Positions 56,598-64,000 of a DNA stretch of 64,000 nucleotides are shown here, in pieces. Origin of the DNA: Streptomyces sp. NRRL S-244 (lineage in GTDB: Bacteria > Actinomycetota > Actinomycetes > Streptomycetales > Streptomycetaceae); the NCBI RefSeq assembly GCF_000717915.1, contig NZ_JOCX01000008.1, positions 248,001 to 312,000 of the forward strand, read 5' to 3'. Under the pieces are notes generated by a model, which was given only the letters and a program-made list of their open reading frames with translations, was not told the origin of the DNA and made no database searches. A program made the position numbers and the translations under genes. Positions within the stretch are counted from its first letter, which is position 1. Each line of letters starts with the position of its first letter.

Positions 56598-59594
56598 TCA
56601 GGCTCCGTAGAAGAGGTCGTCCACGACCGCTCGGGCGCGGCGCGTGATGCGGCGGTAGTCGTCGAGCAGTTCGCCGACCGTGCCCTCCGCGTAGCCGAGG
56701 TAGCGGCCGACGGCGGCCAGTTCCCGGGCCTCCGAGGGGAAGGTGTCCCCGGCGCGGCCGCGGACCAGCATCACCGCGTTGCGGACCCGGGTGGCCAGTA
56801 CCCAGGCCTCGTCCAGGATCTGCGCCTCCTCGGTCGGGATCAGCCCGGCCGCGTGGGCGGCGGCCAGAGCCTCGCGGGTCCGGGTGGTGCGCAGGCCGGG
56901 CTCCGACCAGGCGTGCCGCATCTGGATCAGCTGGACGGTCCACTCGACGTCGCTGAGGCCGCCGCGGCCCAGCTTGGTGTGGAGCGTGGGGTCGGCGCCG
57001 CGCGGGAGGCGCTCGGACTCCATGCGGGCCTTCAGGCGGCGGATCTCGCGGACCGCGTCCTCGCCGAGGCCCTCCATCGGGTAGCGCAGCGGGTCGATCA
57101 GCTCGATGAAGCGGGCGCCGATCTCGGCGTCGCCCGCGACCGGTTCGGCGCGCAGCAGGGCCTGGCTCTCCCAGGTCAGGGACCAGCGCCGGTAGTACGC
57201 GGCGTACGAGGACAGCGTACGGACCAGGGGGCCGGAGCGGCCCTCCGGGCGCAGGTCGGCGTCGATGAGCAGCGGCGGGTCGGCGGTGGGGAGTTGGAGG
57301 AGCCTGCGCATTTCGGCGATGACGGTCTGGGCGGCCTTCGCGGCCTCCTGTTCGTCGACGCCCTCGCGGGGTTCGTGGACGAACAGGACGTCGGCGTCGG
57401 ATCCGTAGCCGAGCTCGTGGCCGCCGAACCGGCCGACGCCGATGATCGCGAAGCGGGTGGGCAGGACCTCGCCCCAGTGGTGGCGGACTGCGGCGCGCAG
57501 GGCTCCGGCGATGGTGGCGGCGGTGAGGTCGGAGACGGCGCTGCCGACCCGGTCCACGAGGGCTCCGGGGTCCTCCTCGGCCGGGCTGTCCTCCGTACCG
57601 TACGAGCGGATGATGTCGGCGGCGGCCGTACGGAACAGCTCGCGGCGGCGGACCCCGCGGGCGGCGGCGACGCCGGCCTCGGCGCTTTCGGCGCGCCCGA
57701 CGGCGGCGAGCACCTCCTGCTCCAGGGCCTCGTGCGTACGGGGTCCGAGGCCTTCGGGGTCGCCGAGCAGGGCGACGGCCTCGGGGGCGCGCATCAGCAG
57801 GTCGGGGGCGAGCCGGCCGGCGGACAGGACGCGGGCCAGGTTCTCGGCGGCGGCGCCCTCGTCGCGCAGGAGGCGCAGGTACCAGGGGGTCTTGCCGAGG
57901 GCGTCGGAGACCTTGCGGAAGTTCAGCAGGCCGGCGTCCGGGTCGGCGGAGTCGGCGAACCAGCCGAGCATGACCGGGAGCAGGGTGCGCTGGATGGCGG
58001 CCTTGCGGGTGACGCCGGAGGCGAGGGCTTCGAGGTGGCGCAGGGCCGAGGCCGGGTCGGCGTAGCCGAGGGCTTCGAGGCGCTGGCCGGCGGCGCGCGG
58101 GGAGAGCCGGGCCTCGCCGGGGGCGAGCTGGGCGACGGCGTCGAGGAGCGGCCGGTAGAAGAGCTTCTCGTGCAGGCGCCGGACCACGGAGGCGTGGCGG
58201 CGCCAGGCCTTGTTGAGCTCGACGACGGGCTCGGTGCGCAGGCCCAGGGAGCGGCCGAGGCGGCGCAGGTCGGCCTCGTCCTCGGGGACGAGGTGGGTGC
58301 GGCGCAGCCGGTGGAGCTGGATGCGGTGCTCCATGGCGCGCAGGAACCGGTACGCGTCGTTCAGCTGGGCGGCGTCGGTACGGCCCACGTATCCGCCGGC
58401 GGCGAGGGCGTGCAGGGCGTCGAGGGTGGAGCCGGAGTGCAGGCCTGCGTCGCTGCGGCCGTGGACGAGCTGGAGCAGCTGGACGGCGAACTCGACGTCG
58501 CGCAGGCCGCCGGGGCCGAGCTTGAGCTCGCGGTCGACCTGGGCGGCGGGGATGTTGTCGACGACGCGGCGGCGCATCTTCTGGACGTCGGCGACGAAGT
58601 TCTCGCGTTCGGCGGCCTGCCAGACGAGGGGCGTTATGGCGTCGATGTACTGGGCGCCGAGGTCCGGGTCGCCGGCGACGGCGCGGGCCTTGAGGAGGGC
58701 CTGGAACTCCCAGGTCTTGGCCCAGCGCTGGTAGTAGGCGAGGTGGGAGGCGAGGGTGCGGACGAGGGGGCCGTTGCGGCCCTCGGGGCGCAGGTTGGCG
58801 TCGACGGGCCAGATGGTGCCCTCGATGGTGGTCTCGGAGCAGATCCGCATGAGGTGGGAGGCGAGGCGGGTGGCGGCCTGGACGGCCTTGCCCTCGTCGG
58901 CGCCGCCGGGTCCGGCCGGTGCGTCCCCGACGAAGATGACGTCGACGTCGGAGACGTAATTGAGCTCGTTGCCGCCGCACTTGCCCATCGCGATGACGGC
59001 GAGCCGGCAGGCGGCGGCGTCCTCGGGGGCGGCGGCCGAGGCGATGCGCAGGGCGGCACGGAGGGTGGCGGTGGCGAGGTCGGCGAGCTCGGCGGCGGTC
59101 TGGGCGACGTCGATGGTGCCGCAGACGTCGCGGGCGGCGATGGAGAGCAGGCAGCGGCGGTAGGCGACGCGCAGGGCGATAGGGTCGTGGGCCTGCGCGA
59201 GCCCCTGCTCGAACTCGGCGAGCCCGGGGTGCAGATCGGCGGCCTCGTACGTCACCAGCGCGTGCCAGTCGCGGGGGTGGCGGGCGAGGTGGTCGGCGAG
59301 CGCCTCGGAGGCGCCGAGCACGCCGAGGAGGCGGTCGCGCAGCGGCTTGGCGCTGACCAGGGTGTCGAGGAGTACGGGCCGCTCGTCCCCGCTCTGCGCC
59401 TCGGCGAGCCGGACGAGCCCGAGGAGGGCGAGATCGGGATCGGCGGTGGCCCCGAGGGCGTCGAGGAGCACCGGATCGGTGCGTACGGAGGCCAGCGCGT
59501 CGGAGTCGAGCAGCCGGGCGGCGGCCGAGGGGTCGGTGAAGCCGCTGCGCAGCAGCCGCATGAAGGTACTGCTCCTGCGTCCCGGGACTGTCAT
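56598..59594 (-). CDS. glnE: Glutamine synthetase adenylyltransferase/deadenylylase
   Basis: A 998-residue enzyme that adds AMP to, and removes it from, GS-I (GlnA) to switch it off and on. The two nucleotidyltransferase halves are present. The first has GKCGGNELNYVSDVDVIFVG near residue 210, and the second has FGGHELGYGSDADVLFVHE near residue 730; each has the G-x-E-L-x-Y-x-S-D-x-D metal motif. Helical linkers (RDVEFAVQLLQLVHGR and SDVEWTVQLIQMRHAW) follow each half. The ATG at 59592-59594 (MTVPGRRSSTFMRLLRSG) agrees with the S. coelicolor start from memory; an upstream ATG adds 12 residues. It stands alone between divergent and convergent genes. Confidence 0.97.
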   Translation of the reverse strand: MTVPGRRSSTFMRLLRSGFTDPSAAARLLDSDALASVRTDPVLLDALGATADPDLALLGLVRLAEAQSGDERPVLLDTLVSAKPLRDRLLGVLGASEALADHLARHPRDWHALVTYEAADLHPGLAEFEQGLAQAHDPIALRVAYRRCLLSIAARDVCGTIDVAQTAAELADLATATLRAALRIASAAAPEDAAACRLAVIAMGKCGGNELNYVSDVDVIFVGDAPAGPGGADEGKAVQAATRLASHLMRICSETTIEGTIWPVDANLRPEGRNGPLVRTLASHLAYYQRWAKTWEFQALLKARAVAGDPDLGAQYIDAITPLVWQAAERENFVADVQKMRRRVVDNIPAAQVDRELKLGPGGLRDVEFAVQLLQLVHGRSDAGLHSGSTLDALHALAAGGYVGRTDAAQLNDAYRFLRAMEHRIQLHRLRRTHLVPEDEADLRRLGRSLGLRTEPVVELNKAWRRHASVVRRLHEKLFYRPLLDAVAQLAPGEARLSPRAAGQRLEALGYADPASALRHLEALASGVTRKAAIQRTLLPVMLGWFADSADPDAGLLNFRKVSDALGKTPWYLRLLRDEGAAAENLARVLSAGRLAPDLLMRAPEAVALLGDPEGLGPRTHEALEQEVLAAVGRAESAEAGVAAARGVRRRELFRTAAADIIRSYGTEDSPAEEDPGALVDRVGSAVSDLTAATIAGALRAAVRHHWGEVLPTRFAIIGVGRFGGHELGYGSDADVLFVHEPREGVDEQEAAKAAQTVIAEMRRLLQLPTADPPLLIDADLRPEGRSGPLVRTLSSYAAYYRRWSLTWESQALLRAEPVAGDAEIGARFIELIDPLRYPMEGLGEDAVREIRRLKARMESERLPRGADPTLHTKLGRGGLSDVEWTVQLIQMRHAWSEPGLRTTRTREALAAAHAAGLIPTEEAQILDEAWVLATRVRNAVMLVRGRAGDTFPSEARELAAVGRYLGYAEGTVGELLDDYRRITRRARAVVDDLFYGA

Positions 59595-59788
59595 CCCGCC
59601 GCCTCCCGCGTACGTCGCCGTCGCCGCCACTGGCGGAGCGTGCCTGGGGTGAGCCTATCCGGAGCAGGCGTTCGACTCACGGCGTGGCCGAGCACGTACC
59701 ATGATCCCGCTTATCGGATTATCTGTATACATTCGGACCCTGTGCCCTCCCTCCGGGCCGCTCCCGCCCAACGGCCCGAAGGACCCGC
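59595..59788. promoter_or_regulatory. Divergent promoter region of glnE and the deacetylase gene
   Basis: About 190 bp. An AT-rich patch at 59709-59735 (TTATCGGATTATCTGTATAC) holds a GTATAC-type -10 candidate for the rightward deacetylase gene. No GlnR box was seen upstream of glnE. Confidence 0.4.
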
Positions 59789-62203
59789 ATGCCCGAAGGA
59801 CACCCCACGCCGCCGGACGGGCCGTGGCCGGGCGGCCCGGGTGGCCCGGGCGGGGGCCCGTCGCAGCCGTGGTCAGGGGCGCCGGGCGGGGACCTGTCGC
59901 AGCCGTGGCACGGCGCCCAGGGCGGGGGCCCGTCGCAGCCGTGGCCGGAGGCGCCGGGCGGGGGCCCGGACCGGCCTTCGTCGGGGGCGCCCGGCGGGGG
60001 GCGCGCCTCCCGCCGTTCCGGCGCCGCCCAAGCCCCGGCACCCGGCGGCCGCCGCGCCGCGCGGCGTGCGCGTACCGCCGAGGCCTCGGGGCGCCGGGGC
60101 GCACGGAGCGCGCGGGCTCGGGGCCGGGTCGGCCGGTTCGGCCGGTTCGTGAAAGGGGTCGCCGGCCTTGCCGCCGTCGCGGCGGGCTGCATGCTCGTAC
60201 TCCGCGGGAACGAGGCCCTCAGCGGCATCGGCGACCGCCACGGCCCCGTACCCACGGCCGCCGTCGACGCGCCCGACCCCGGCCGGGTGCTCCAGATCGT
60301 CGCCCACCCCGACGACGACCTGTACTTCATGAACCCGGACCTGCGGTACTCCATAGCCGCCGGGCACCCCGTCACCACCGTCTACCTCACCGCCGGCGAG
60401 GCGGACGGCATCAACGCCACCGAGGGCAAGCAGGCCTCCACCCCTCCCAACAAGCCCGCCTACGCCGAAGCCCGCCAGAACGGCATCCGCGCCGCCTACG
60501 CCAAGATGGCCACCGGCGACCGCGGCAGCGCCTGGAAGCGCACCGTCGTCCCCACCAAGGGCGGCGGCCACGCCGAGGTCGACGTCCTCGTCGCCAAGCC
60601 CGAGGTCAACCTCGTCTGGCTGCAACTGCGCGAGGCCGGCACCGTCTACGACAGCGCCCCCGACAGCCTGCACGGCCTGTGGGACGGCAAGACATCCGCG
60701 CTCGGCTCCCAGCTCGCCTCCGGCACCCCCGTCAAGCAGCGCTTCTCCTACTCCAAGGACCAGGTCGTCCGCACCCTCGTCGGCGTCCTGGAGCAGTACG
60801 AGCCGACCACCGTCCGCGCCCAGGACCCCACCCCCGGCCGCTTCCCCGACACCAGGAAGTACACCGACCACCAGGACCACTTCTACGGCGCCCGCTTCGT
60901 GCAGGCCGCCCTCGCCGCGTACGCGAAGGACGTCGACGCGAAGGACCGCCCGCACTTCGCGGTGCAGAACTACGTCGGCTACTTCAACGGCTCCCTGCCC
61001 AGCGCCCTGGACCCGGACGAGGCCAAGGAGAAGCTGGACATCCTTGACACCTACGCCTGGCTCGACAAGCAGAACCACTGCGGCAGCGACGCCGGCTGCG
61101 GAGACCTCAAGGTCGCCGACCACCCCGCCGGCAACGGCTGGACCTCGACCGTCAACTACGCCCGCGGCACCGGCACGTCCTGGCTGACCTCCGACAAGGA
61201 GCACGGCCTGTGGGCCTTCAAGGTGCTCGACGGCCAGGTCGCGCTCTGGCACCGGTCCGGCCCCATCGGCGCCTGGAGCGGTCCGCGCCTGCTGCCCGGC
61301 ACCGGCATGGACCCGGGCGTGGCCACCGTCACCCTGCCGGACGGCCGGATCGCCGCCTTCGGCACCCGTACCTCCTTCGGCGCGCGGCCCGCGGACTACC
61401 GGCGCGAGGTCGTGTACGCCGTCCAGAAGGGCCCGGGCACCGAGGAGTTCGGGGACTGGCAGTCGCTCGGCACGCCCGAGACCGCCGACGAGAACTGGAC
61501 CTCCGACATCAGCGCCCCCGCCGTCGCGGTCGACGGCACCGGGCAGTTGGCGGCGTACGTCCGCGACGGCGCGGGCTCCCTGCGCGGGCGGGTGCAGTCG
61601 GCTAACGGCGGCTGGGGCCCGTGGACCCCGTACGGCGGCGCCGACCTGCACGGCACCCCGGTCGCCGCCACCGACGGCGCCGGGCGGCGCATGGTGTTCG
61701 CGGCGACCGCCAAATCGGTGGTGGGCTGGACCCAGCCGAAGCCGGGCGCCCCGCTGGGGCCGGCCACCCCCACCGGGCTGCCGGACACGACGCTCCCGCT
61801 CACCGCGGAGGGGCGCGAGGGCGGGGTGCGGCTGTGGTTCCGCAAGCCGGGGTCGGGCAATGTCCGTACCGCCCTGGTGACGGGCGACGGCGGGCTGAAG
61901 GTGAACCACCTCACCGACCTCGGCGGGCTCCAGGGCTTCGGCTCGGTGACGGCGAGCGGGCACGTGCTGGCCGGCCGCTCGGCGGGCGGGCTGCTGGGCT
62001 CGGGCCTCGGGTCGGGGCGGCCGTGGGAGCGGTCGCCGCTGATGTTCGTCGGGGCGCCGTCGTCCACGATGACCGGCAGGAACACGGTCAGCCTGGCGGT
62101 GGTGGGGCTCGACGCGCGGCTGTACGTGACCTCGTCGGCGGACGACGCGGACGCGCACCTGGCGCCCTGGCTGCCGGTGGGCCCGCGCAACGCGGGCCGC
62201 TGA
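59789..62203 (+). CDS. Membrane-anchored PIG-L deacetylase with C-terminal beta-propeller-like region
   Basis: An 804-residue protein. Residues 1-115 are Pro/Gly/Gln/Trp-rich repeats followed by a strongly basic stretch, then one membrane span (VKGVAGLAAVAAGCMLVLRG). The PIG-L/LmbE domain follows (~160-450). Its zinc motif is IVAHPDDDLYFMNPD; TAGEADGINATEG and YTDHQDHFYGARFV contain the other ligand His. The C-terminal ~350 residues (WLTSDKEHGLWAFKVLDGQ, SGPRLLPGTGMDPGVATV and repeats) resemble a lectin-type propeller. PIG-L enzymes remove acetyl from N-acetylglucosamine conjugates; a cell-surface glycan is a plausible substrate. A closely related gene follows. Confidence 0.88.
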   Translation: MPEGHPTPPDGPWPGGPGGPGGGPSQPWSGAPGGDLSQPWHGAQGGGPSQPWPEAPGGGPDRPSSGAPGGGRASRRSGAAQAPAPGGRRAARRARTAEASGRRGARSARARGRVGRFGRFVKGVAGLAAVAAGCMLVLRGNEALSGIGDRHGPVPTAAVDAPDPGRVLQIVAHPDDDLYFMNPDLRYSIAAGHPVTTVYLTAGEADGINATEGKQASTPPNKPAYAEARQNGIRAAYAKMATGDRGSAWKRTVVPTKGGGHAEVDVLVAKPEVNLVWLQLREAGTVYDSAPDSLHGLWDGKTSALGSQLASGTPVKQRFSYSKDQVVRTLVGVLEQYEPTTVRAQDPTPGRFPDTRKYTDHQDHFYGARFVQAALAAYAKDVDAKDRPHFAVQNYVGYFNGSLPSALDPDEAKEKLDILDTYAWLDKQNHCGSDAGCGDLKVADHPAGNGWTSTVNYARGTGTSWLTSDKEHGLWAFKVLDGQVALWHRSGPIGAWSGPRLLPGTGMDPGVATVTLPDGRIAAFGTRTSFGARPADYRREVVYAVQKGPGTEEFGDWQSLGTPETADENWTSDISAPAVAVDGTGQLAAYVRDGAGSLRGRVQSANGGWGPWTPYGGADLHGTPVAATDGAGRRMVFAATAKSVVGWTQPKPGAPLGPATPTGLPDTTLPLTAEGREGGVRLWFRKPGSGNVRTALVTGDGGLKVNHLTDLGGLQGFGSVTASGHVLAGRSAGGLLGSGLGSGRPWERSPLMFVGAPSSTMTGRNTVSLAVVGLDARLYVTSSADDADAHLAPWLPVGPRNAGR
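59852..59995 (+). repeat. Four 36-bp repeats encoding Gly/Pro/Gln/Trp units
   Basis: Four 12-residue units of the form GG-x-SQPW-x-x-AP (the last diverged to GGGPDRPSSGAP) are encoded in tandem at the cytoplasmic N-terminus of the PIG-L protein. Confidence 0.75.
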
Positions 62204-62318
62204 CGCCCCCACCCCCACCCCCCCCAACGCGCCCGGGCGGAAGGTCCTTTCCGAAAAGCAGGAGTGATCGGGCACAACGGTGAACCAAGTCCCCCGATTT
62301 GGCCTCTCAGTGGATGAA

Positions 62319-62345
62319 CTGACTGAGCTGACTGAACTGACTGAA
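62319..62345 (+). repeat. Three tandem 9-bp repeats CTGACTGA(A/G)
   Basis: CTGACTGAG, CTGACTGAA, CTGACTGAA run in tandem 42 bp upstream of the second PIG-L start. The low-GC repeat is unlike its surroundings. Confidence 0.8.
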
Positions 62346-62386
62346 CCGCCGTTCTTCCCGCCCGGAACGACCCCAAGGCGTGACCG

Positions 62387-64000
62387 ATGCCGATTGCCCG
62401 CCGCCGCTTCCTCCTCGCTGCCCTCCTTCCCGTACTCACCGTCGGTGCCACCGGCGTGCTCGCCGTGGCGACCGGCCAGCAGACGTCGGCAGAGGCCACC
62501 GCCTCCCAGGAGCAGAGCCCGGACGTCGCGCTGACCGCGAGCACCACCTCCGGATCGGTCGTCCAGATCGTCGCCCACCCCGACGACGACCTGTTCTTCA
62601 TGAACCCGGACCTCAGCCGCTCGCTGTCCGCCGGCCTCCAACTCACCACCGTGTACCTGACCTCGGGCGAGGCCGACGGCCGCAACGAGGCCAACGGGGC
62701 CGGCGCCAAGGACCCGGAGCAGCCCGCCGACCGCGCCCACTACGCCGAGGCCCGCCAGAACGGCATACGCTGCGCGTACGCCCAGATGGTCACCGGCGAC
62801 CGCACCAGCGCCTGGAAGCGCACGGTCATACCCACCGCGGGCGGCGGCCAGGCCGAACTCGACGTGCTCATGGCCCGGCCGCAGGTCAACCTGGTCTGGC
62901 TGCAGATGCGCGAGGCCCGCAATCCCACCGCCGAGAACCCGGACAGCCTGCGCGGGCTGTGGAACGGCAAGATACCGGCGCTCGGCGCCCAGCTGACCTC
63001 CGCGACCCCGGTCAAGCAGCAGTCCACGTACACCAAGGACCAGGTGGTCCGGTCGATAGCCGGGCTGCTCGCGCTCTACAAGCCGACGACGATACGCATG
63101 CAGGACCCGACGCCGGGCCGGTACCACGACACCGGCAAGTACACCGACCACCAGGACCACATGTACGGCGCCCGCTTCGTACAGGCCGCCATCGCCGCGT
63201 ACGCCGCCCAGGTCACGGACCGCCCGCGGTTCTCGGTGCAGAACTACCTCGGCTACCACAACGGCACCCTCCCGCACGCGCTGGACCCGCAGACGGCCGA
63301 GACGAAGATCGGATTCCTCAAGACGTACGCCTGGCTCGACCACGAGAACTACTGCGGCAGCCCCTCGGGTTGCGGCGACCGCAAGGTGGCGAGCAGCCCC
63401 ACCGGCCGCAACTGGGCCCAGTCGCTGCGCTACGCCCGCGCCGACAACACCTCCTGGCTGGCGGCGGGGACCGGCGGCCGGCTGTACGCCTTCGCGGCCC
63501 TGGACGGACAGATGGCCGTCTGGACCCGGCCGGGCGCGGGCGGCACGGGCGGCGGCGCGGCCGCCGGCAGCCCGGGCGCCGCCTGGACCGGCCCCGACCT
63601 GCTCCCCGGCACCGGCATCGACCCGGGCGCGAGCACCGCCCGCCTCCCCGACGGCCGCATCGCGGTCCTCGCCACCCGTACGGTCCTCGGCCCGGGACCC
63701 GCGGACTACCGGCGCGAGATCGTGTACGCCGTCCAGTCCGCGCCCGGCGGCCCGTTCGGGCCGTGGCAGTCGCTCGGCACCCCCGAGGGCACCGACGACG
63801 AGGGCACCTCCTCGATCAGCGCGCCCTCGGCGGCCGTGTCCCCGGACGGCCGGCTGACCGTCTACGTCCGCGACTCCCGCCGCACCCTGCGCGCCCGCGA
63901 GCAGCAGCCGGACGGCGTCTTCGGCGCCTGGCAGCACCTGGGCGGCGAGGACCTGCAGAGCGACCCGGTGACGGCGGTCGACGCGTCGGGGCGCCGCCAG
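62387..64000 (+). CDS. Second PIG-L deacetylase, 3' end beyond the window
   Basis: 538 codons are visible without a stop. The ATG at 62387 gives MPIARRRFLLAALLPVLTVG, a signal peptide with an RRRF start that could be Tat or Sec type. The PIG-L domain follows directly: QIVAHPDDDLFFMNPDLSRS, TSGEADGRNEANGAG, YTDHQDHMYGARFVQ. The C-terminal region (GRLYAFAALDGQMAVWTRPG, LLPGTGIDPGASTARLPDG) matches the propeller-like part of the preceding gene. Unlike its neighbour it has no repeats or inner membrane anchor and is probably secreted. The two arose by tandem duplication and then differ in location. Confidence 0.88.
   Translation, partial: MPIARRRFLLAALLPVLTVGATGVLAVATGQQTSAEATASQEQSPDVALTASTTSGSVVQIVAHPDDDLFFMNPDLSRSLSAGLQLTTVYLTSGEADGRNEANGAGAKDPEQPADRAHYAEARQNGIRCAYAQMVTGDRTSAWKRTVIPTAGGGQAELDVLMARPQVNLVWLQMREARNPTAENPDSLRGLWNGKIPALGAQLTSATPVKQQSTYTKDQVVRSIAGLLALYKPTTIRMQDPTPGRYHDTGKYTDHQDHMYGARFVQAAIAAYAAQVTDRPRFSVQNYLGYHNGTLPHALDPQTAETKIGFLKTYAWLDHENYCGSPSGCGDRKVASSPTGRNWAQSLRYARADNTSWLAAGTGGRLYAFAALDGQMAVWTRPGAGGTGGGAAAGSPGAAWTGPDLLPGTGIDPGASTARLPDGRIAVLATRTVLGPGPADYRREIVYAVQSAPGGPFGPWQSLGTPEGTDDEGTSSISAPSAAVSPDGRLTVYVRDSRRTLRAREQQPDGVFGAWQHLGGEDLQSDPVTAVDASGRRQ

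Noticed and set aside
62280..62534. 84-codon frame with an ELTELTELTE segment before the second PIG-L gene
   Set aside because: The segment comes from the 9-bp tandem repeat and uses codons ending in A/T, unlike Streptomyces genes. The remainder overlaps the PIG-L signal peptide in another frame.
1..64000. CRISPR arrays, insertion sequences, integrases, phage genes and biosynthetic gene clusters
   Set aside because: No regularly spaced direct repeats, transposase or recombinase motifs, and no PKS, NRPS, terpene or RiPP core enzymes were seen in any frame.

Overview
The window is a piece of a Streptomyces chromosome. It has very high GC, strongly GC-biased third codon positions, many GTG starts, short intergenic gaps, and families typical of the genus: GlnR-type nitrogen boxes, DUF397/XRE pairs, SpoIIE phosphatases and maltose genes under a LacI-type MalR. 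The order glnA, lipA, lipB, glnII, malGFE/malR, glnE matches the core region I recall around SCO2190-SCO2235 of S. coelicolor. That synteny is from memory and was not computed. I saw no rRNA, tRNA, CRISPR array, insertion sequence or phage gene.

Layout. 1-4.9 kb: the end of a DUF4240 gene, an SDR oxidoreductase divergent from a TetR regulator, glnA (GS-I) with a double GlnR box, an RDD membrane protein and a DUF4191 protein. 4.9-7.7 kb: lipB-lipA (lipoate synthesis) and two small genes. 7.8-16.4 kb: an NsdA-like HTH/TPR regulator, an FAD oxidoreductase, a TIGR01777 epimerase, a VIT-type transporter, a SpoIIE phosphatase, an ArsC/Spx-like protein, membrane proteins and a Gfo/Idh/MocA oxidoreductase. 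16.4-29.8 kb: glnII with a GlnR box, a stand-alone winged-helix regulator, a PepSY/Met-rich probable copper pair, a rhomboid-like protein, a tyrosine phosphatase, a large membrane protein with sigma-like N-terminal segments, a repeat-bearing lipoprotein, a COG3687 hydrolase/ferredoxin reductase pair, a TetR regulator and a GNAT enzyme.

29.8-48.6 kb is an alpha-glucan utilisation island. It encodes a secreted 1781-residue alpha-amylase/pullulanase fusion, a secreted alpha-amylase with a C-terminal CBM20, the maltodextrin importer MalEFG, and two cytoplasmic GH13 alpha-glucosidases. Each alpha-glucosidase is followed by a LacI regulator through a stop/start overlap or near-overlap. Extracellular starch would be cut by the two secreted enzymes, imported by MalEFG with an ATPase encoded elsewhere, and hydrolysed inside. 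CTGCAA/TTGCAG half-sites occur upstream of both the amylase and malE. Inside this island lies an unrelated two-gene cassette (37.4-39.7 kb): an aerolysin/ETX-MTX2-like protein and a six-bladed beta-propeller protein. This is the best candidate for something undescribed.

48.6-64 kb: a PAP2 phosphatase, an amidohydrolase/APC permease pair divergent from a TetR regulator, an XRE/DUF397 pair, an HTH/zinc-ribbon protein, an alpha/beta hydrolase, glnE (the adenylyltransferase acting on GS-I, so enzyme and modifier lie in the same window), and two tandem PIG-L deacetylases. The second deacetylase runs off the right edge.
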